A stretch of DNA of 64,000 nucleotides from Adenanthera pavonina (lineage: Eukaryota > Streptophyta > Magnoliopsida > Fabales > Fabaceae), in the NCBI GenBank assembly GCA_026686845.1, contig JAIVEN010000015.1:13621501-13685500 (forward strand), in the 5' to 3' direction. A program made the position numbers and the translations under genes. The notes beneath the pieces are model-generated. The model ran no database searches, was not told where the DNA came from, and saw only the letters and a list, made by a program, of their open reading frames with translations. Shown here piece by piece: positions 24,525 to 35,615 of the stretch (position 1 is its first letter; each line of letters begins with the position of its first letter).

Positions 24525-25201
24525 TTAGACGAGTGCATTAATTTTGACATTAAGAGAGGCTTAAAGCCGTAAAATTACTCTTCATATATAGGTTTCTTTA
24601 TTTTAAAAAGCCTTGGTGTCCTTATTATTCTAATGAGACTTCAGGACTCAAGTTCTAGCGGATGTTGCTGAGATGGCCTCCCCCCTAGAAGCCTATGTTA
24701 TCCATGGATTGGGCCTATTTTTGCATGCATGTTAAGGCACCTCTCCTCACCTTTTGTTTTCGTCTGCTGTACTTTGTTAAATCTCATACTTCTTATTCGG
24801 CTACTATCTCTTATATCGAGTCTTTCGTTACTGGTCCGTGATACTCGTTACTGGTTTGTGATACCGTAGCTTGTTTTACTGGTGAAACGTATCTTTGAAT
24901 AATATTGTCAGGTTGTTTTTTCTTTCATCTTTCTTCATATGGCAAAGATCAAGACAAATCTTAAAAAGTATCTTAAGACAGTATAATATATGAGAAAATA
25001 ACAAGCCATTATCCCAAGGCATGCAAAGTCACAACCATTGAAACACTACATATGAAACCAACGAGACGACAAAGCTAGCACTAATTACCTACGTACCATA
25101 TTACTTATCCACAAAAGCCCCCATTCCATCACTCACTGAGAAAGATCTCGAGAATTTCACAAAACGAAAAACACCCGAAAAAAAAAAAAAGGGAAAGTTC
25201 T
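24525..25201. other. Convergent 3' flanks of NSUN5 and the sHSP gene
   Basis: Between two convergent genes. No coding sequence was seen. It presumably holds both 3' UTRs. A direct repeat 'actcgttactggt..gtgatac' occurs twice near 24820-24865. Confidence 0.4.
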
Positions 25202-25675
25202 CTAAGCAATCTTGACCTCAATAGTCTTGGCCTTCTTGGGTTCGGGAGGAGGCAATTTCTCGACCGTAACAGTGAGCCCACCGTCTTGGTATACAGCGGA
25301 AATGGCACCGGTATTGGCATTCTCAGGCAGCACAAACTTACGCATAAACTTGCCAACCCTTCTCTCCATTCTCACATACTTGACTCCTTCTTTCTCTTCC
25401 TCCCCCTCCCTCTCCCCACTAATCTGAAGCACATTGTCGTCTTCCACCTGAACCTTGATGTCCCCAGATTTCAGGCCCGGCATGTCAATGATAAAGACAT
25501 AAGAGTTAGGATATTCCTTGATGTCCGCCGGAGTGGCAGCCATAGCCTTTGCATCACGCACATATGTGCGACTCGGCGCATTGACGGACTTATCGGCAGC
25601 GTCATCCCTAACATCCATCATCTGCTGGAGAGCGTGGAATAATGGCGCATCAAAAGATGAGATTCTCAGATCCAT
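25202..25675 (-). CDS. Class II cytosolic small heat-shock protein (HSP20, about 17-18 kDa), intact
   Basis: ATP-independent chaperone that holds unfolding proteins during heat stress and forms cytosolic oligomers (family knowledge). A single uninterrupted frame of 157 residues, the usual class II length. It begins MDLRISSFDAPLFHALQQMM, the class II N-terminal signature, with VNAPSRTYVRDAKAMA before the alpha-crystallin domain (about 47-150). Domain marks: ADIKEYPNSYVFIIDMPGL, IKVQVEDDNVLQISGER, MRKFVLPENAN and the LTVTV strand. The C-terminus is KTIEVKIA, which carries the I-x-V type tail motif. One substitution in the usually conserved DGVLTVTV (here DGGLTVTV) should be tolerable. The gene is intronless, as usual for class II. 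The upstream TATA box and heat-shock elements indicate HSF control. A broken paralogue lies 1.1 kb further along. Confidence 0.96.
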   Translation of the reverse strand: MDLRISSFDAPLFHALQQMMDVRDDAADKSVNAPSRTYVRDAKAMAATPADIKEYPNSYVFIIDMPGLKSGDIKVQVEDDNVLQISGEREGEEEKEGVKYVRMERRVGKFMRKFVLPENANTGAISAVYQDGGLTVTVEKLPPPEPKKAKTIEVKIA

Positions 25676-25776
25676 GGTTCTCCTCTGCGATATAGGTTAA
25701 CTTTCTGATCGTTGTCAAGATCAACTATAAAGGAAACTGCTTTTTCTACGATGGCAAAGGAGGAGGGGAACAAAGA

Positions 25777-25891
25777 ATTTATAGAGGGTGACGATTGTTG
25801 AAAGAAGAAGAAAGAAGTTTCTGGATGAATAAAGAGAATGGTTAGTGAGTTCCAGCACTTTCGACTGAAAACCCTTTTACCGGTTCCAGAA
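25777..25891 (-). promoter_or_regulatory. TATA box and heat-shock elements of the sHSP gene
   Basis: On the minus strand, a TATA-like TCTATAAAT lies at 25777-25785, about 100 bases before the ATG. About 30 bases further upstream is GAAgtTTCtgGA (25814-25825). Further out are an imperfect TTC-rich element (about 25850-25862) and TTCcaGAAga (25884-25893). Alternating GAA/TTC units are HSF binding sites; the spacing to TATA is the usual sHSP arrangement. Confidence 0.75.
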
Positions 25892-26767
25892 GATTATGGA
25901 TATGGACATTGCGATATAAATTCGGACAAATTACTATTTCTATTTTTGCGATTTTGTTTTAAATTTTTTTCTCCTCAGTCTGAAGTTGTGTTGTGTTACC
26001 TGGCTTTTGATAGGAAATAACCCTGTACACGTGAACGGTCTAGATCGCATCATTCTCGTGATAGGAGAGTTGTTTAATTTTTTTCCTTAAAAAATTACAG
26101 ATATTATAAGTTAATTTTGAGTGGCATAAAAATTAACCAAAAAAAAATCATTAAATATCAAGATTAATTTTTCTCTTACCAACTCTCTAGAATTGACCAT
26201 TATCATAAACCGATCAACTCCAACTGAATTTGTCAAAAGAATATGAAAGCAGATATTACGAAAAATGGCGCTGATCCCACAAAAATAAAGTCGGACGTCT
26301 TAAGAATAAACGAGCATATGATCACTCGAGTAGAATAAAGTTTATGTATAACCAAAGTTCCTTCATGGTTCATAACCCAAGAAATCTATATTTCAGTAAA
26401 CAAAAAGAATGAAATTGAACACAAGCAGTGTATAAAATGTTCATATGTTTGCATAGGTACAGACACAAACATATATTACATATATAAACAGTATAATGAA
26501 CGCAAATCAAACATGGGAAGCTAGTGACATGACAAGGCATGCCACGCTGAACAAGACCCCTCAAAAAGGGACTCCTAAACAAACAAACAAACAAACATTA
26601 TGCACTGCACATGTAGGTATATTATATAAAAAACTCATGAACATAGCATAACGTATATCTGTCATTCTGTTTAGCTAATATATATATATATATATATATA
26701 GCATAAGGGGAAGTGGAGGCAGCACATCATCCTAATTCCTCTCAATTCAGACGCAAGGGAGGTCCCT
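25892..26767. other. Intergenic region between the two sHSP loci
   Basis: AT-rich, with no coding sequence recognised. It contains a short (CAAA)n run at 26580-26597 and a (TA)n microsatellite at about 26682-26700. Confidence 0.5.
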
Positions 26768-27715
26768 TCACTTGTGATCTTGAGATTCCTGGGCTTGGGA
26801 GGAGGCAATTTGGACCTGAATGGTCTTGGGCTGCTTAGGCTGGGGCGGAGGCTTCTTGGCAACGGTCACGGTGAGAACCCCATCCAGATAATTGGCAGAG
26901 ACGTTCTGGTGTTGGCGTTGTCGGGAAGGTCGAACTTCTTGAGGAACTTGCCGAGCCTCCTCTCCATTTGGAGCTACTTGACGCCTTCTGTGATGATAAT
27001 GATGAGGAGTATAAGGCATGAAATGGATGAGAAGAGGCGAATGATGAATGCATTGGGGATTGTATAGAGAAATATGAGTGATGTAGCAAAAGCAGTTATA
27101 AGAAATAATAATGTGAAAGAGAAGATGCCTGAAGAGTATGAGGCATTGAGTTGAGTTATAAAATTGGGAAAATAGGAAGCATTGGGTGTGAGTTAATTAC
27201 GTGAATTTTTCCCCCTTAAACTATTCTCTCTCTGATATTTCTCTTCTTCTACTATTTCTTTCTAGGGTTCTTTTTCTCAGCGTTGTGTTTTTTATTTTCA
27301 TTAAGAGCTACAATACTATGTGTTTATCTTGTAATATACTTTATTCATGATTTTCAATATAATATAGTCAATTTCACTCTTTATACTAGTATATTGATTT
27401 ATTTACGGAATATCATAACACCTTCCTTGTGATCCTTGTCCTTGTCCTTGTCCCTCTTCCTCTCCCCACTGACGACGAGGGTGCTGTCCTCCATTTGAAC
27501 CTTAATCTGGTCGGACTTGAGACTGGGCATGCCCAACACAAACTTATAGGCGTCGGGATAGTCGAGGATGTCGGTGTGGGTGTTGGCTATTATTGCCTTG
27601 GAGTCTCGAACGAGGGCGCGTGGTGGGATTTGGCGTCGGGTTCGTCGTAGAAGTCAAAGTGATCGAGGAAGAAGTCCAGCGGCCGACGGTTGAATAGTAA
27701 GCCCCTCAAATCCAT
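26768..27715 (-). pseudogene. Broken class II small heat-shock protein gene
   Basis: On the minus strand, an ATG at 27715 opens MDLRGLLFN.. and the class II pattern is readable to a terminal KTIQVQIA followed by a short extension (stop 26768-26770). Four lesions are visible. First, a frameshift near 27615, before the LVRDSKAI segment. Second, a 434-base interruption (26988-27421) after the DKDKDHKE segment. Third, an in-frame TAG at 26974-26976 just after EGVK. Fourth, a one-base frameshift near 26915, before NVSANYLDGVLTVTV. The interruption is bounded by GT and AG, so it could be read as an intron, but the nonsense and frameshift lesions remain either way. It is a relative of the intact copy at 25.2 kb, clearly diverged (QPKQPKTIQVQIA tail). 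Confidence 0.88.
26988..27421 (-). other. 434-bp interruption inside the sHSP pseudogene
   Basis: AT-rich sequence with no recognisable coding content, starting GTGTTATG and ending ATCACAG on the minus strand. It is flanked by similar but not identical ATCACA..GAAGG strings, which could be a decayed target-site duplication. The alternative is an intron. Confidence 0.5.
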
Positions 27716-29100
27716 TCTAATCACTGAGAGAAATTAAGAAAGGAAGCTAATTAATTTGAGAAGGAAGTGAAGGGATACTTAATGAGTTGGTTTATGTATA
27801 GAAGGAACGTAAGGAAAAGGGCTAGGCTATAATATGAATATTATTGCGAAGGGAACGGTAAGGGTGAAGGAGATGGTGATGTGGAGGAGCAGAAAAAGTA
27901 GGGAATGTGGTGTCGAGCGGTAGCAGTGTACGGTGGCTTCTATTGTTGTATGTGTCCGGCAATGGAGTGGAAGATTGTGTAAGGCTGCTACGTGTTTGTC
28001 CATATGTAAAAAGCTGACTAATCTCCACGTGGCTCTCAGATTCACTGGCGTGGCAACATGAGCCACCCCTCCCCTGTTCGACTCGATCGGATGCTTTTAC
28101 TCCTTAGCTACGGAGTGTGGAGTGGCCGGTGGGCTGCTTGCTTTCCACCGATTGTGTTAATTATATACTTTACAGAATGGATTAATGGGTTTGCTTTTGT
28201 GATCAATCCATTTGTCCATAATGAATGAATTGCTGATCCAAGTTATTGCCTTATGGGTCCCCTGGAGTGTGACCAAGCCTATTGCACACTTTCGTAATTT
28301 CTTCCTTCCTCTGCCCAACCTTCTGAATGCATGAATACAACAAACCTAGCTTCTAAGCTTCCTACTTCAAACATTTGCCCTGTACACACACATATATATC
28401 ATTAATTACAATCAAGACTTTTGAGTTGCAAAATCATTCCTTTTCCTTGTCATTATCAGAAAAATAATCCATTTAATGTTCAAACACAGTCATCCTATAT
28501 ATAAATAAAAGTATTGCATCGAATTATGAGTTTGATTTGGTTATAAAATTGTCCTTTTTAAAAAAGAACATAAATCTGTGAAATTTAATAATCCCTCTCG
28601 TCTTTATTATGGGTCACGTTCTAAGATGTTTTCATGGTTTTAAACACAAGTCATATTACAAAACATTTAAAGCATTAATTTTTTTTCTCACAAATCTGCT
28701 TGTATTGAAGCATTAATTTTTTTTACTTTCTTTTTTATTTTTTTCTTAACCACAAGTTGGTTTATTGACTTGAATTTCAAAATTTAAAATGTGACAAGTG
28801 GATTTATCAAAAGATATAAACTACTTTTAATAAATTTAAATAAGCACAGTTTTAGAAAGTAATTTTTGCTGCTTTTTTAACTAATTTTCTTAATTTCTGT
28901 GAAATAATTAAAAATGACTTATAATGAGAATCAAATATAGTAATAATATATTAGATTTCTCCAATAATTATATTAAAGAAGTGACATAATAAAAAAATTC
29001 CATTTTGTGACTCTACTAAACAAACAAATAAAATATGCATATGCATATATACATATATGAATAAATGAAGTTTTGGGGGAAAAAAGATCAACTTATCAAA
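27716..29100. other. Upstream region of the sHSP pseudogene and AT-rich intergenic DNA
   Basis: 27780-28140 is less AT-rich and carries a G-box CACGTG at 28026-28031 and an ACGTG core near 27990, possible remains of a stress promoter. 28140-29100 is AT-rich with no gene. Confidence 0.4.
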
Positions 29101-29101
29101 T

Positions 29102-29367
29102 ACTCCCTCGGTTCTATATTATAAGATAATGAGAGAGGTTTTATACATATTAAGAAATATTTATTACATCCTCAAACTTCTAAAAAAACTAAATTTTTTA
29201 ATTTTATCTCTATTAATTACATTTCTTTTATTAAATATAACACAAATTATAATGCTAACAATACAATAAATGAGGGGTAAAAATGATAAATCACTACATC
29301 TTACCTTATATTATGAGATAAAAATAAATTATTATGTTATCTTATAACATTAGACAGATCATGTATA
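29102..29367. mobile_element. Degenerate Stowaway-like MITE (tentative)
   Basis: It begins CTCCCTCGGTTCTATATTATAAGATA after a TA. Its far end contains TTATCTTATAACATTAGA, roughly the reverse complement of the start. The internal sequence is AT-rich and non-coding. The second terminus is too worn to be sure. Confidence 0.35.
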
Positions 29368-29750
29368 GTATTGCTATATGAGGCCAAAAATACAAATATT
29401 AGGAAAAGATAAGACAGGAGTTAACAAAATTAGTTCAATTACATAAAGAGACGGAAACGCAATTAACCAAATTCAAATGGTGATAGGTTTGAGTCCTAAT
29501 CTGGTTTTATTTTTTCTCATTTTTGTTTTTTATTTTGATACTCATAAGATGCAAAGTTTGTCTCCATTTTGTTTTCCCTTTTAAGGGATTTCTAATAAAG
29601 GACAACAGGGTGCTTTAAGATACGACAAGTACAAGCCTAATGACCAATTTCACCATAACGATGATATTTGTTTTCAACATTTCTGTTATTTTATCCACCC
29701 TTTCTCTTATTATTTTTTTCAATTTGTTGCTTTGGGTGAAAATTTGTGTT

Positions 29751-30488
29751 TTACATATTACCACTTAGACCTTGTCCCTGTCCGCAACCATGTCTATGAC
29801 CTTGACCGTGACCACAACTATGACCACGACCGTGATTAGGGCCATGACCACAAGATTGCCTATAAGTATGGTGGTCATATGTTGCTACATTCACTTCAAG
29901 GAATGGAGCAATTCCAGTTAGGCGTGACTCATGGTTTTTCATCAAAAGTTCATTGTTTTGCTCAGCCAACAAGAGACATGATATCGGCTCAGAATATTTC
30001 TTAAAGCCCTTTTCACGATACTATTGTTGCAGAAGTACGTTGGATGCATGAAAAGTGAAAAATGTTTTTTCTAGTATGTCAACATCGGTGATTGGTTCTC
30101 CACATAGTTTGAGTTTAGAATTGATTCTAAATATAGTTGAATTATAATCACTCACAGTTTTAAGATCCTGTAAGTGCAGATGCATCTATTCATAACTGGT
30201 TTTAGGAAGAATGATAGTTATTAGGTGGTCAAACCTTTCTTTTAGGCTTTTCCAAAGGACAAAAGGGTCTTTTATTATGAAGTACTTAGTCTTTAACCCT
30301 TCATGGAGGCGATGATGCTGGAAACTCATTGTCTTTTCCTTATCTTCATTAGATGTGGCATTTGCTTCATTAATGGTCTCTCTAAGACCATTCGCATCTA
30401 ACTGAATTTTAGCATCTAAAACCTAGGATAAATAATTCTTTCCAATAATGTCCAGTGCTATGAATGCAAGTTTTGCTAAGTTTGACAT
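29751..30488 (-). pseudogene. Copia-type gag (UBN2 family) relic
   Basis: From ATG 30488 the minus-strand frame reads 245 codons with the features of plant Copia gag/UBN2 proteins: MSNLAKLAFIALDI.., DAKIQLDANGL, a LKTKYFIIKDP..LWKSLKERFDH segment, and KNHESRLTGIAPF. It ends in a repetitive Gly/His/Arg/Gln-rich tail (CGHG, GRGHSCGHGQGHRHG) in place of a clean zinc knuckle. Three in-frame TAG codons interrupt it: one early after KNYLS, one in the middle after KTSYE, one after LLQQ. No protease, integrase or reverse transcriptase follows downstream, so only the gag part remains. Confidence 0.75.
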
Positions 30489-32240
30489 GCTTGTGCTATC
30501 ATAAAAATAAGAATAAATAAAATTAATAAACATTTACTAAAACTAAATTTATGATTTATAAAAATAAGGCATATTAATTGATAAATGAGAACAACTAAAA
30601 GGGCAAAGAATTAAACTTAAGTATAAACACATAACAATCGTAAAAGTATAATTTTTTTTAAGGAGTCAAGGGAACCAACAAAAAAAAAAGGGAAAAACAG
30701 GATATATCTATCATATTAATTAATATAGATACAAAGCATGCACACATATATAAAATTAGTATTTATAAACATATTGACTTTATATTTATAGTATTGATTT
30801 ACAGTGTGATTCATGATTAATGCTATATCAATGCAACAAAAACCATTTAAAATAGAATCATATATGATATACCAAATCAAAACAATTTATTAGATTGAGT
30901 TGAGGACCAACCTAGAATTTTGATTTTAAATAATACATGTTTTTAAGACAAATGATAATAAACATATGTGAGAATCAACATAGAACAAGAGCGTCAATTA
31001 TGCGAGCTCCTTTTACTCTAATTAGAACAACAAATATGTATTGATATGGTAGTTACAAATTTATTTCGTAATAAAATAATTTAAGTAAGCAAAAGTAAAT
31101 AAATAAATAAACAAGTGAATTTGAATGTAAATCTTCAGGATTTACTTTGTACTCTATGTAGATAATTTCATGATCCATTTTATAAATTTTGAATGTAGAT
31201 ATCTTTTGGATCTACAATATGTTTTATGCGGATATCTTCAGCGTCCGATTTATTAAATGGTGCCCCATATTTTTGAATGTGGCATACTTTTTTCTACCTT
31301 CAAGAATTAATTCAAAAAAACAAGTAAGTAATTTAAAAGAGAAGAAAAATAAAATAACCATACAAATAAATAATTGACAAAGGAAGATAATGAAGATTGA
31401 CTCAATATTAAAGTGAGTGTGCCTCCATCCTTATTAGAGATATTCATTGATATGAGTGTTAATCTTCAATATCATAATGATAGGTGTATGAACAATTAAA
31501 AATAAAGGCATATGCATGATGATAAGAGTTAGTGTTTAAGCTGATAATGTGTTATAAAAATAGAAGAAGAAAAAATAGAATGAGAGAATGAGATAAGGAG
31601 GAAGCTTTCTAATAATTGACGTGTTGAATATAATTGAGTTGTTTCCTATTTATAAGCATAGGTTTACAATTGAAAATCAATAAAAATAGATAATATCAGA
31701 TGTTATGGAATAACTAAAAAATATTGTGGGATAATAGATAACCACCATGATTTATATTCATAACAATAACAATTTTTTAATATATGTAAAATAGTTGTAA
31801 ACTCCTATATTTAAGATTGGAGGGAGTATAATCTAACCTGAAAATGCTTATGATGTAGAATTAGGCTAACTTTAGCCAACAAAACAAGGAAGCAAAAAGT
31901 ATTCAACAGAATTGCAAAATAATATTAAATATATAAACATTTAAAGGATTGCTTGAGCTTACAGCTATGAATTCAAATTTTAATCTCATCAATTTTCAAA
32001 CGAAAAGCCACCACGTAGGTTGACCTTCTAAAAATAAAGCACGGCAATTTAGAAATCATATTAAAACAAGATGGAATTCATGGCTAAAGATCTTGCCACG
32101 TCATCAACATACCCAGTCTGACGTGGACTTGGGTGGAAGTCTGTCCGCAATCTGTTGCTACGTGGCACTGCACCCATTTACGCCAATTGTGATTGAAACA
32201 AATACACATTTGACATCGGACTGTCGAGGACATATTTAGG
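30489..32240. other. AT-rich region upstream of the gag relic
   Basis: No gene was found. It may contain the former leader and LTR of the Copia element, but no TGGTATCAGAGC-type primer site or paired LTR could be seen. At about 31822-31833 TTGGAGGGAGTA resembles a Stowaway terminus without a partner. Confidence 0.35.
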
Positions 32241-32245
32241 AGAAA

Positions 32246-32767
32246 GTGGGATGGAGTAAAAGGAGCGAACGGAGTTATACGTGGATGAAACTGAAAGTGG
32301 ATGGATCATTTCAAGGCCATCATATATCAGCAGGTGGAGGGGGAGTTGTATGTGGTGAAGATGGAGAATGGCAAATTGGTTTTTATCAGAATTTTGGATC
32401 CTGCTCTATTGAAGAAGCTGAAGGTCAAGCTATTTTGCATGGTCTCGAGTTATCGTGAGAATATGGATTTAGACCTGTCCAAGTTGAATTTAATGCAGTG
32501 AGTTTAGTCTCTAAACTCAAGAATAAGAGTTTCAATCTCCAAACTGTATCCTCCACAATCTGTCTTATCTATGTTAGAAACTATTGGTAGACAAGCTATT
32601 TCCTAGCAAAATTGGGATCTTCCTCTAGTTCTGTTTGCTATGTTATAGATGAGACGCCTAAATGTGTCGAGGATTTGGTTCACAGGGATAGACTGGGATC
32701 TTTATCCCCTCCGATGATTTTGTGTTTTTTTGGGCTTGTCCCCTCCTTCTTCATAAAAAAAAAAAAA
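32246..32767 (+). pseudogene. 5'-truncated LINE fragment: RNase H domain, 3' end and A tail
   Basis: The plus strand encodes an RVT_3-type RNase H start (WMKLKVDGSFQGHHISAGGG, then GEWQIGFYQNFGSCSIEEAEGQA with the acidic residues). It breaks by frameshift near 32455, continues in another frame (RPVQVEFNAVSLVSKLKNKS), and continues again after a stop (SSSSSVCYVIDETPKCVEDL). It ends in ATAAAAAAAAAAAAAG at about 32752-32767, the poly(A) tail of a retrotransposed LINE. Only the last 500 bases were inserted or survive. Confidence 0.75.
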
Positions 32768-33219
32768 GAGCGTGCAAAGTTCATTAACAGAGAAAATTAA
32801 AAAAGAAAATACTAAATAGTAGTTCATCTCAAATATGTTTAAATTACAATAATGATTATGGTTATTTAAGAGATAAAAGTTTTAATATTTAATTTTATGC
32901 AATTAAAAAACGGAGCATGTTTAAAGAAAGGAGCCAATTCCTTCCAAACCATCCAATTACCTACGATCCAGGGGTTTGTGTGTTTGTCACCCCATCTCAT
33001 TCCTGACCCATTTTCTCAAGGCAACAACACACTAACACCAGAATCGGATTCCAGAGAATTTTACAGCCCAAATTACCACCGCATTAAATTGCAAATCCTT
33101 CCTAGTGATCGTTCAATGCACCACTGGGAGCCTGGGACCTGCTTTAGCATCCTTCCCCTCTACTGCATACTTGATGCGTTAAATAAATGTCAGGGAATTG
33201 TGTGAATTTTATTATCATA
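32768..33219. other. Intergenic region downstream of the PPR gene
   Basis: No coding sequence was recognised. Part will be 3' UTR of the minus-strand PPR gene. Confidence 0.4.
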
Positions 33220-34908
33220 TCATGACAATATCCCCCAGTTACTCTGCCGAAGTATGCGTGAATTCTTAGGTAAATGTAAAACCATTTCGTATGCCTCTGC
33301 GTTGGGTTGAGGTACATGGCATCTCCTGAGCATCTCTTCATATATTTTCTCAACCTCTTTTTTATATCCCTTTGCGTACAACACCTTGACGAAATCAGAG
33401 AAGGTGTCTAAACTAACTACAAAGTTATTACTAATTATGTCATATACCGTCTGCACTGCCATTTGCTCATTCCCTTCCTCGCAATACCCCCTAAGTAAGC
33501 AGTTGTACATTGTAGCATCCAGGTTATGTCCATTCTGAAGCATGTCCCCAACCAGCTCTTCGACTTCCTGCATCCTACCCTTCACTTTACAGAGACCACA
33601 TATCACTACGCTATATGATAAGAAATTAGGTGAGCAGCCCAGTTGTGGCATCTGCTTTAAAAGAAGAATGGTTTCTTGCAGCTTCCCCATATCCATAAGA
33701 ACTCTAAACACTGCATTGAAACTTGACGCACTTGGCTTAATGCCCCTGGCCCTCATTTCCCTTAGAAGAGAAATTGCTTCATCTGGTTTTCCGATTTTGC
33801 AACACTCGTTAACAATAATGCCATACGACTTCACATCTGGATTCATCCCAAGACTAACCATTTCCTTCAAGTGCTTGATAGCTTCATCAGACTTACCCTC
33901 TATGCAAAATCCCTTCATTATGCTCGTATGTGTGACAATATCGTCTTTTAAACCATTTAACCGCATCCTGGTCATCATCCTCTTCCCTTCATCTACTTTT
34001 CCGCTCAAACAAAGACCTTCTATAAGTGCATTGTAGGTCAAGACATTTGGCTCACAACCATGCTTCGCCATCTCCATCATATACTTCATTGCCTCATGCA
34101 ATTCACCTTCCTTACAGTAACCATCAATCAAAGTCGTATAAGTTACCACATCCGGTACACACTGCTTACGTTCCATCATTTGATGGAGAATCCTCTTGGC
34201 ACTATCCATATCGCCTTTCTTACAGAAGGCATTGATCATTGTGTTGTAAGTGATCAGGTTCGGGTCACATTTCATTTCATCGAACACCTTCCTCGCATTC
34301 TTTACCATACCCGTTTTGCAAAAGCCCCTAATCATCGTCGTATAAGTATAAACATCAGGAATCACCACACCTTCCTTCACAAGCTGATCGAAGAAAGCCT
34401 TGGTCAAATCAACTCGATTTGCTCTCACCAACACACCCAAAATCGAATTATATGATTGCAAACAACGGCCTCTTTTAAAGGATTTGACGCTGTTGAACCA
34501 ATGAATGGCACCCCTAATATCGCCACGATCACCGAAAGCTTTGATAAATCTGGCGATCATAAAGTCAGATACTTTGTGAGAGTGGTGAAGGAGGAAAAAG
34601 GCGGTGGAGAAAAGGGAGTGAGAAAGTAATACGTCAGTGATGGCGACGTAACAGGAGTGAGTATGGGAGTAGTTGTTGGGGTTAGGTTGAGGGTTGGAAG
34701 CCCAATTGAAGAAGAAGAGGGCGTGGAAGGGGTTGTCCTGATTCTTAATTACTTGGATAACTAGGTCTGGATTGAGATAAGAAGAGAATTGATAAAGGGG
34801 TTGTGAACTGACGTTAGAATTTTGGGGATTTAGGGTTTGAAGGAGTGAAGTGACGGAGGCTACAAGGGAGGGGTTTGGAGGCGCCCGCCAAGGCTGGGCT
34901 AGAGCCAT
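33220..34908 (-). CDS. P-class pentatricopeptide repeat protein, intronless, complete
   Basis: Organellar RNA-binding protein; P-class members act in splicing, stability or translation of mitochondrial or plastid transcripts (family knowledge). A single frame of 562 residues. About ten to eleven PPR repeats of 35 residues run from about residue 145 to 545, each with the V.TY..LI.G.CK.G....A...F.EM pattern (for example DVVTYTTLIDGYCKEGELHEA). One repeat is short by four residues before CDPNLITYNTMI. There is no E, E+ or DYW extension, so it is not an editing-type PLS protein. The first 47 residues lack any acidic residue and are rich in S, N, P and Q, fitting an organellar transit peptide, probably mitochondrial. 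The start is the first ATG. The RNA target cannot be deduced here without applying the repeat code. Confidence 0.93.
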   Translation of the reverse strand: MALAQPWRAPPNPSLVASVTSLLQTLNPQNSNVSSQPLYQFSSYLNPDLVIQVIKNQDNPFHALFFFNWASNPQPNPNNYSHTHSCYVAITDVLLSHSLFSTAFFLLHHSHKVSDFMIARFIKAFGDRGDIRGAIHWFNSVKSFKRGRCLQSYNSILGVLVRANRVDLTKAFFDQLVKEGVVIPDVYTYTTMIRGFCKTGMVKNARKVFDEMKCDPNLITYNTMINAFCKKGDMDSAKRILHQMMERKQCVPDVVTYTTLIDGYCKEGELHEAMKYMMEMAKHGCEPNVLTYNALIEGLCLSGKVDEGKRMMTRMRLNGLKDDIVTHTSIMKGFCIEGKSDEAIKHLKEMVSLGMNPDVKSYGIIVNECCKIGKPDEAISLLREMRARGIKPSASSFNAVFRVLMDMGKLQETILLLKQMPQLGCSPNFLSYSVVICGLCKVKGRMQEVEELVGDMLQNGHNLDATMYNCLLRGYCEEGNEQMAVQTVYDIISNNFVVSLDTFSDFVKVLYAKGYKKEVEKIYEEMLRRCHVPQPNAEAYEMVLHLPKNSRILRQSNWGILS

Positions 34909-35183
34909 TGCCCCGCAAATACAAGATGATCAATTCTCTGCTGCACCTACATTTATCATAAGCACATAAAAAATCCACATCTCCAGAACAGAAGTGCCCT
35001 AATTTTTATGTAATCATAATCATCGGACCAGGGTGTTCTAACGGCGGCGCAACAATAAGAAAAAGTAAAATCACTCTTCCACTTCATGCGCTGTGGCCTT
35101 GTTAGGAGTTGAAGGATGATGGGACGAAGAAAAGAGCAAGAAGAGTTACAAGTCTGTCCGAGGAGAGGAACACGGGTCTATAC
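34909..35183. other. Upstream flank of the PPR gene
   Basis: A short promoter-proximal region. No other gene seen. Confidence 0.4.
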
Positions 35184-35186
35184 TAA

Positions 35187-35615
35187 GGGTTTGTTTGGTT
35201 GGAGGGAAATGGGGGGAAGGAAAAGGAAGGGGAGGGAAAATGTCATTAAAATTTTCCCTCCCCTTGTTTGGCAATCAGGAGGGGAGGGAAAATGTTATTA
35301 AAGTTTTCCCTCCCCTCCCCTCCTATATTTTCCCTCCAAATTGGGGTAATTTGGGGGGAAAATGTGTTATTGTGTGTAAAATGATCAAAATACACTTTAT
35401 TTTTTCATTATTCGGTCACACAATATATTGGTCAGTCTTATCCTTATATTAACTTAAATAAATTAAGGGTATAATAGTCAAATTATAATTATTTTCCCTC
35501 ATTTCCCCTCCTAACCCAAACAAGGTAAAATTAAAATCCTTTCTTTTCCCTCCCCTTCCTTTCTCTCCATTAAAATCCCTTCCCTCCCTTTCCCTCCATT
35601 GAACCAAACAGACCC
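35187..35615. mobile_element. Tourist-like (PIF/Harbinger) MITE with TAA target duplication
   Basis: 429 bases bounded by TAA at 35184-35186 and 35616-35618. The left end is GGGTTTGTTTGGTT and the right end, reverse-complemented, is GGGTCTGTTTGGTT. The inverted arms are long and rich in GGAGGGAAA, and the left arm also contains a near-duplicate of itself (about 35238-35310). There is no coding capacity. A three-base TAA duplication and GGG..GTTTGG ends are characteristic of Tourist elements. Confidence 0.85.

Noticed and set aside
26988..27421. A functional intron of an active second sHSP gene
   Set aside because: Even with this segment removed, the in-frame TAG and two frameshifts remain, so the gene cannot make a normal protein.
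27827..28066. Overlapping minus-strand frames upstream of the sHSP pseudogene
   Set aside because: Likely leader or promoter of the dead gene; translations carry no recognisable motif.
29440..29520. Possible tRNA-like segment ('ggtttgagtcctaatctgg')
   Set aside because: The T-loop-like string lacks matching acceptor and anticodon arms; no tRNA or rRNA gene was found anywhere in the window.
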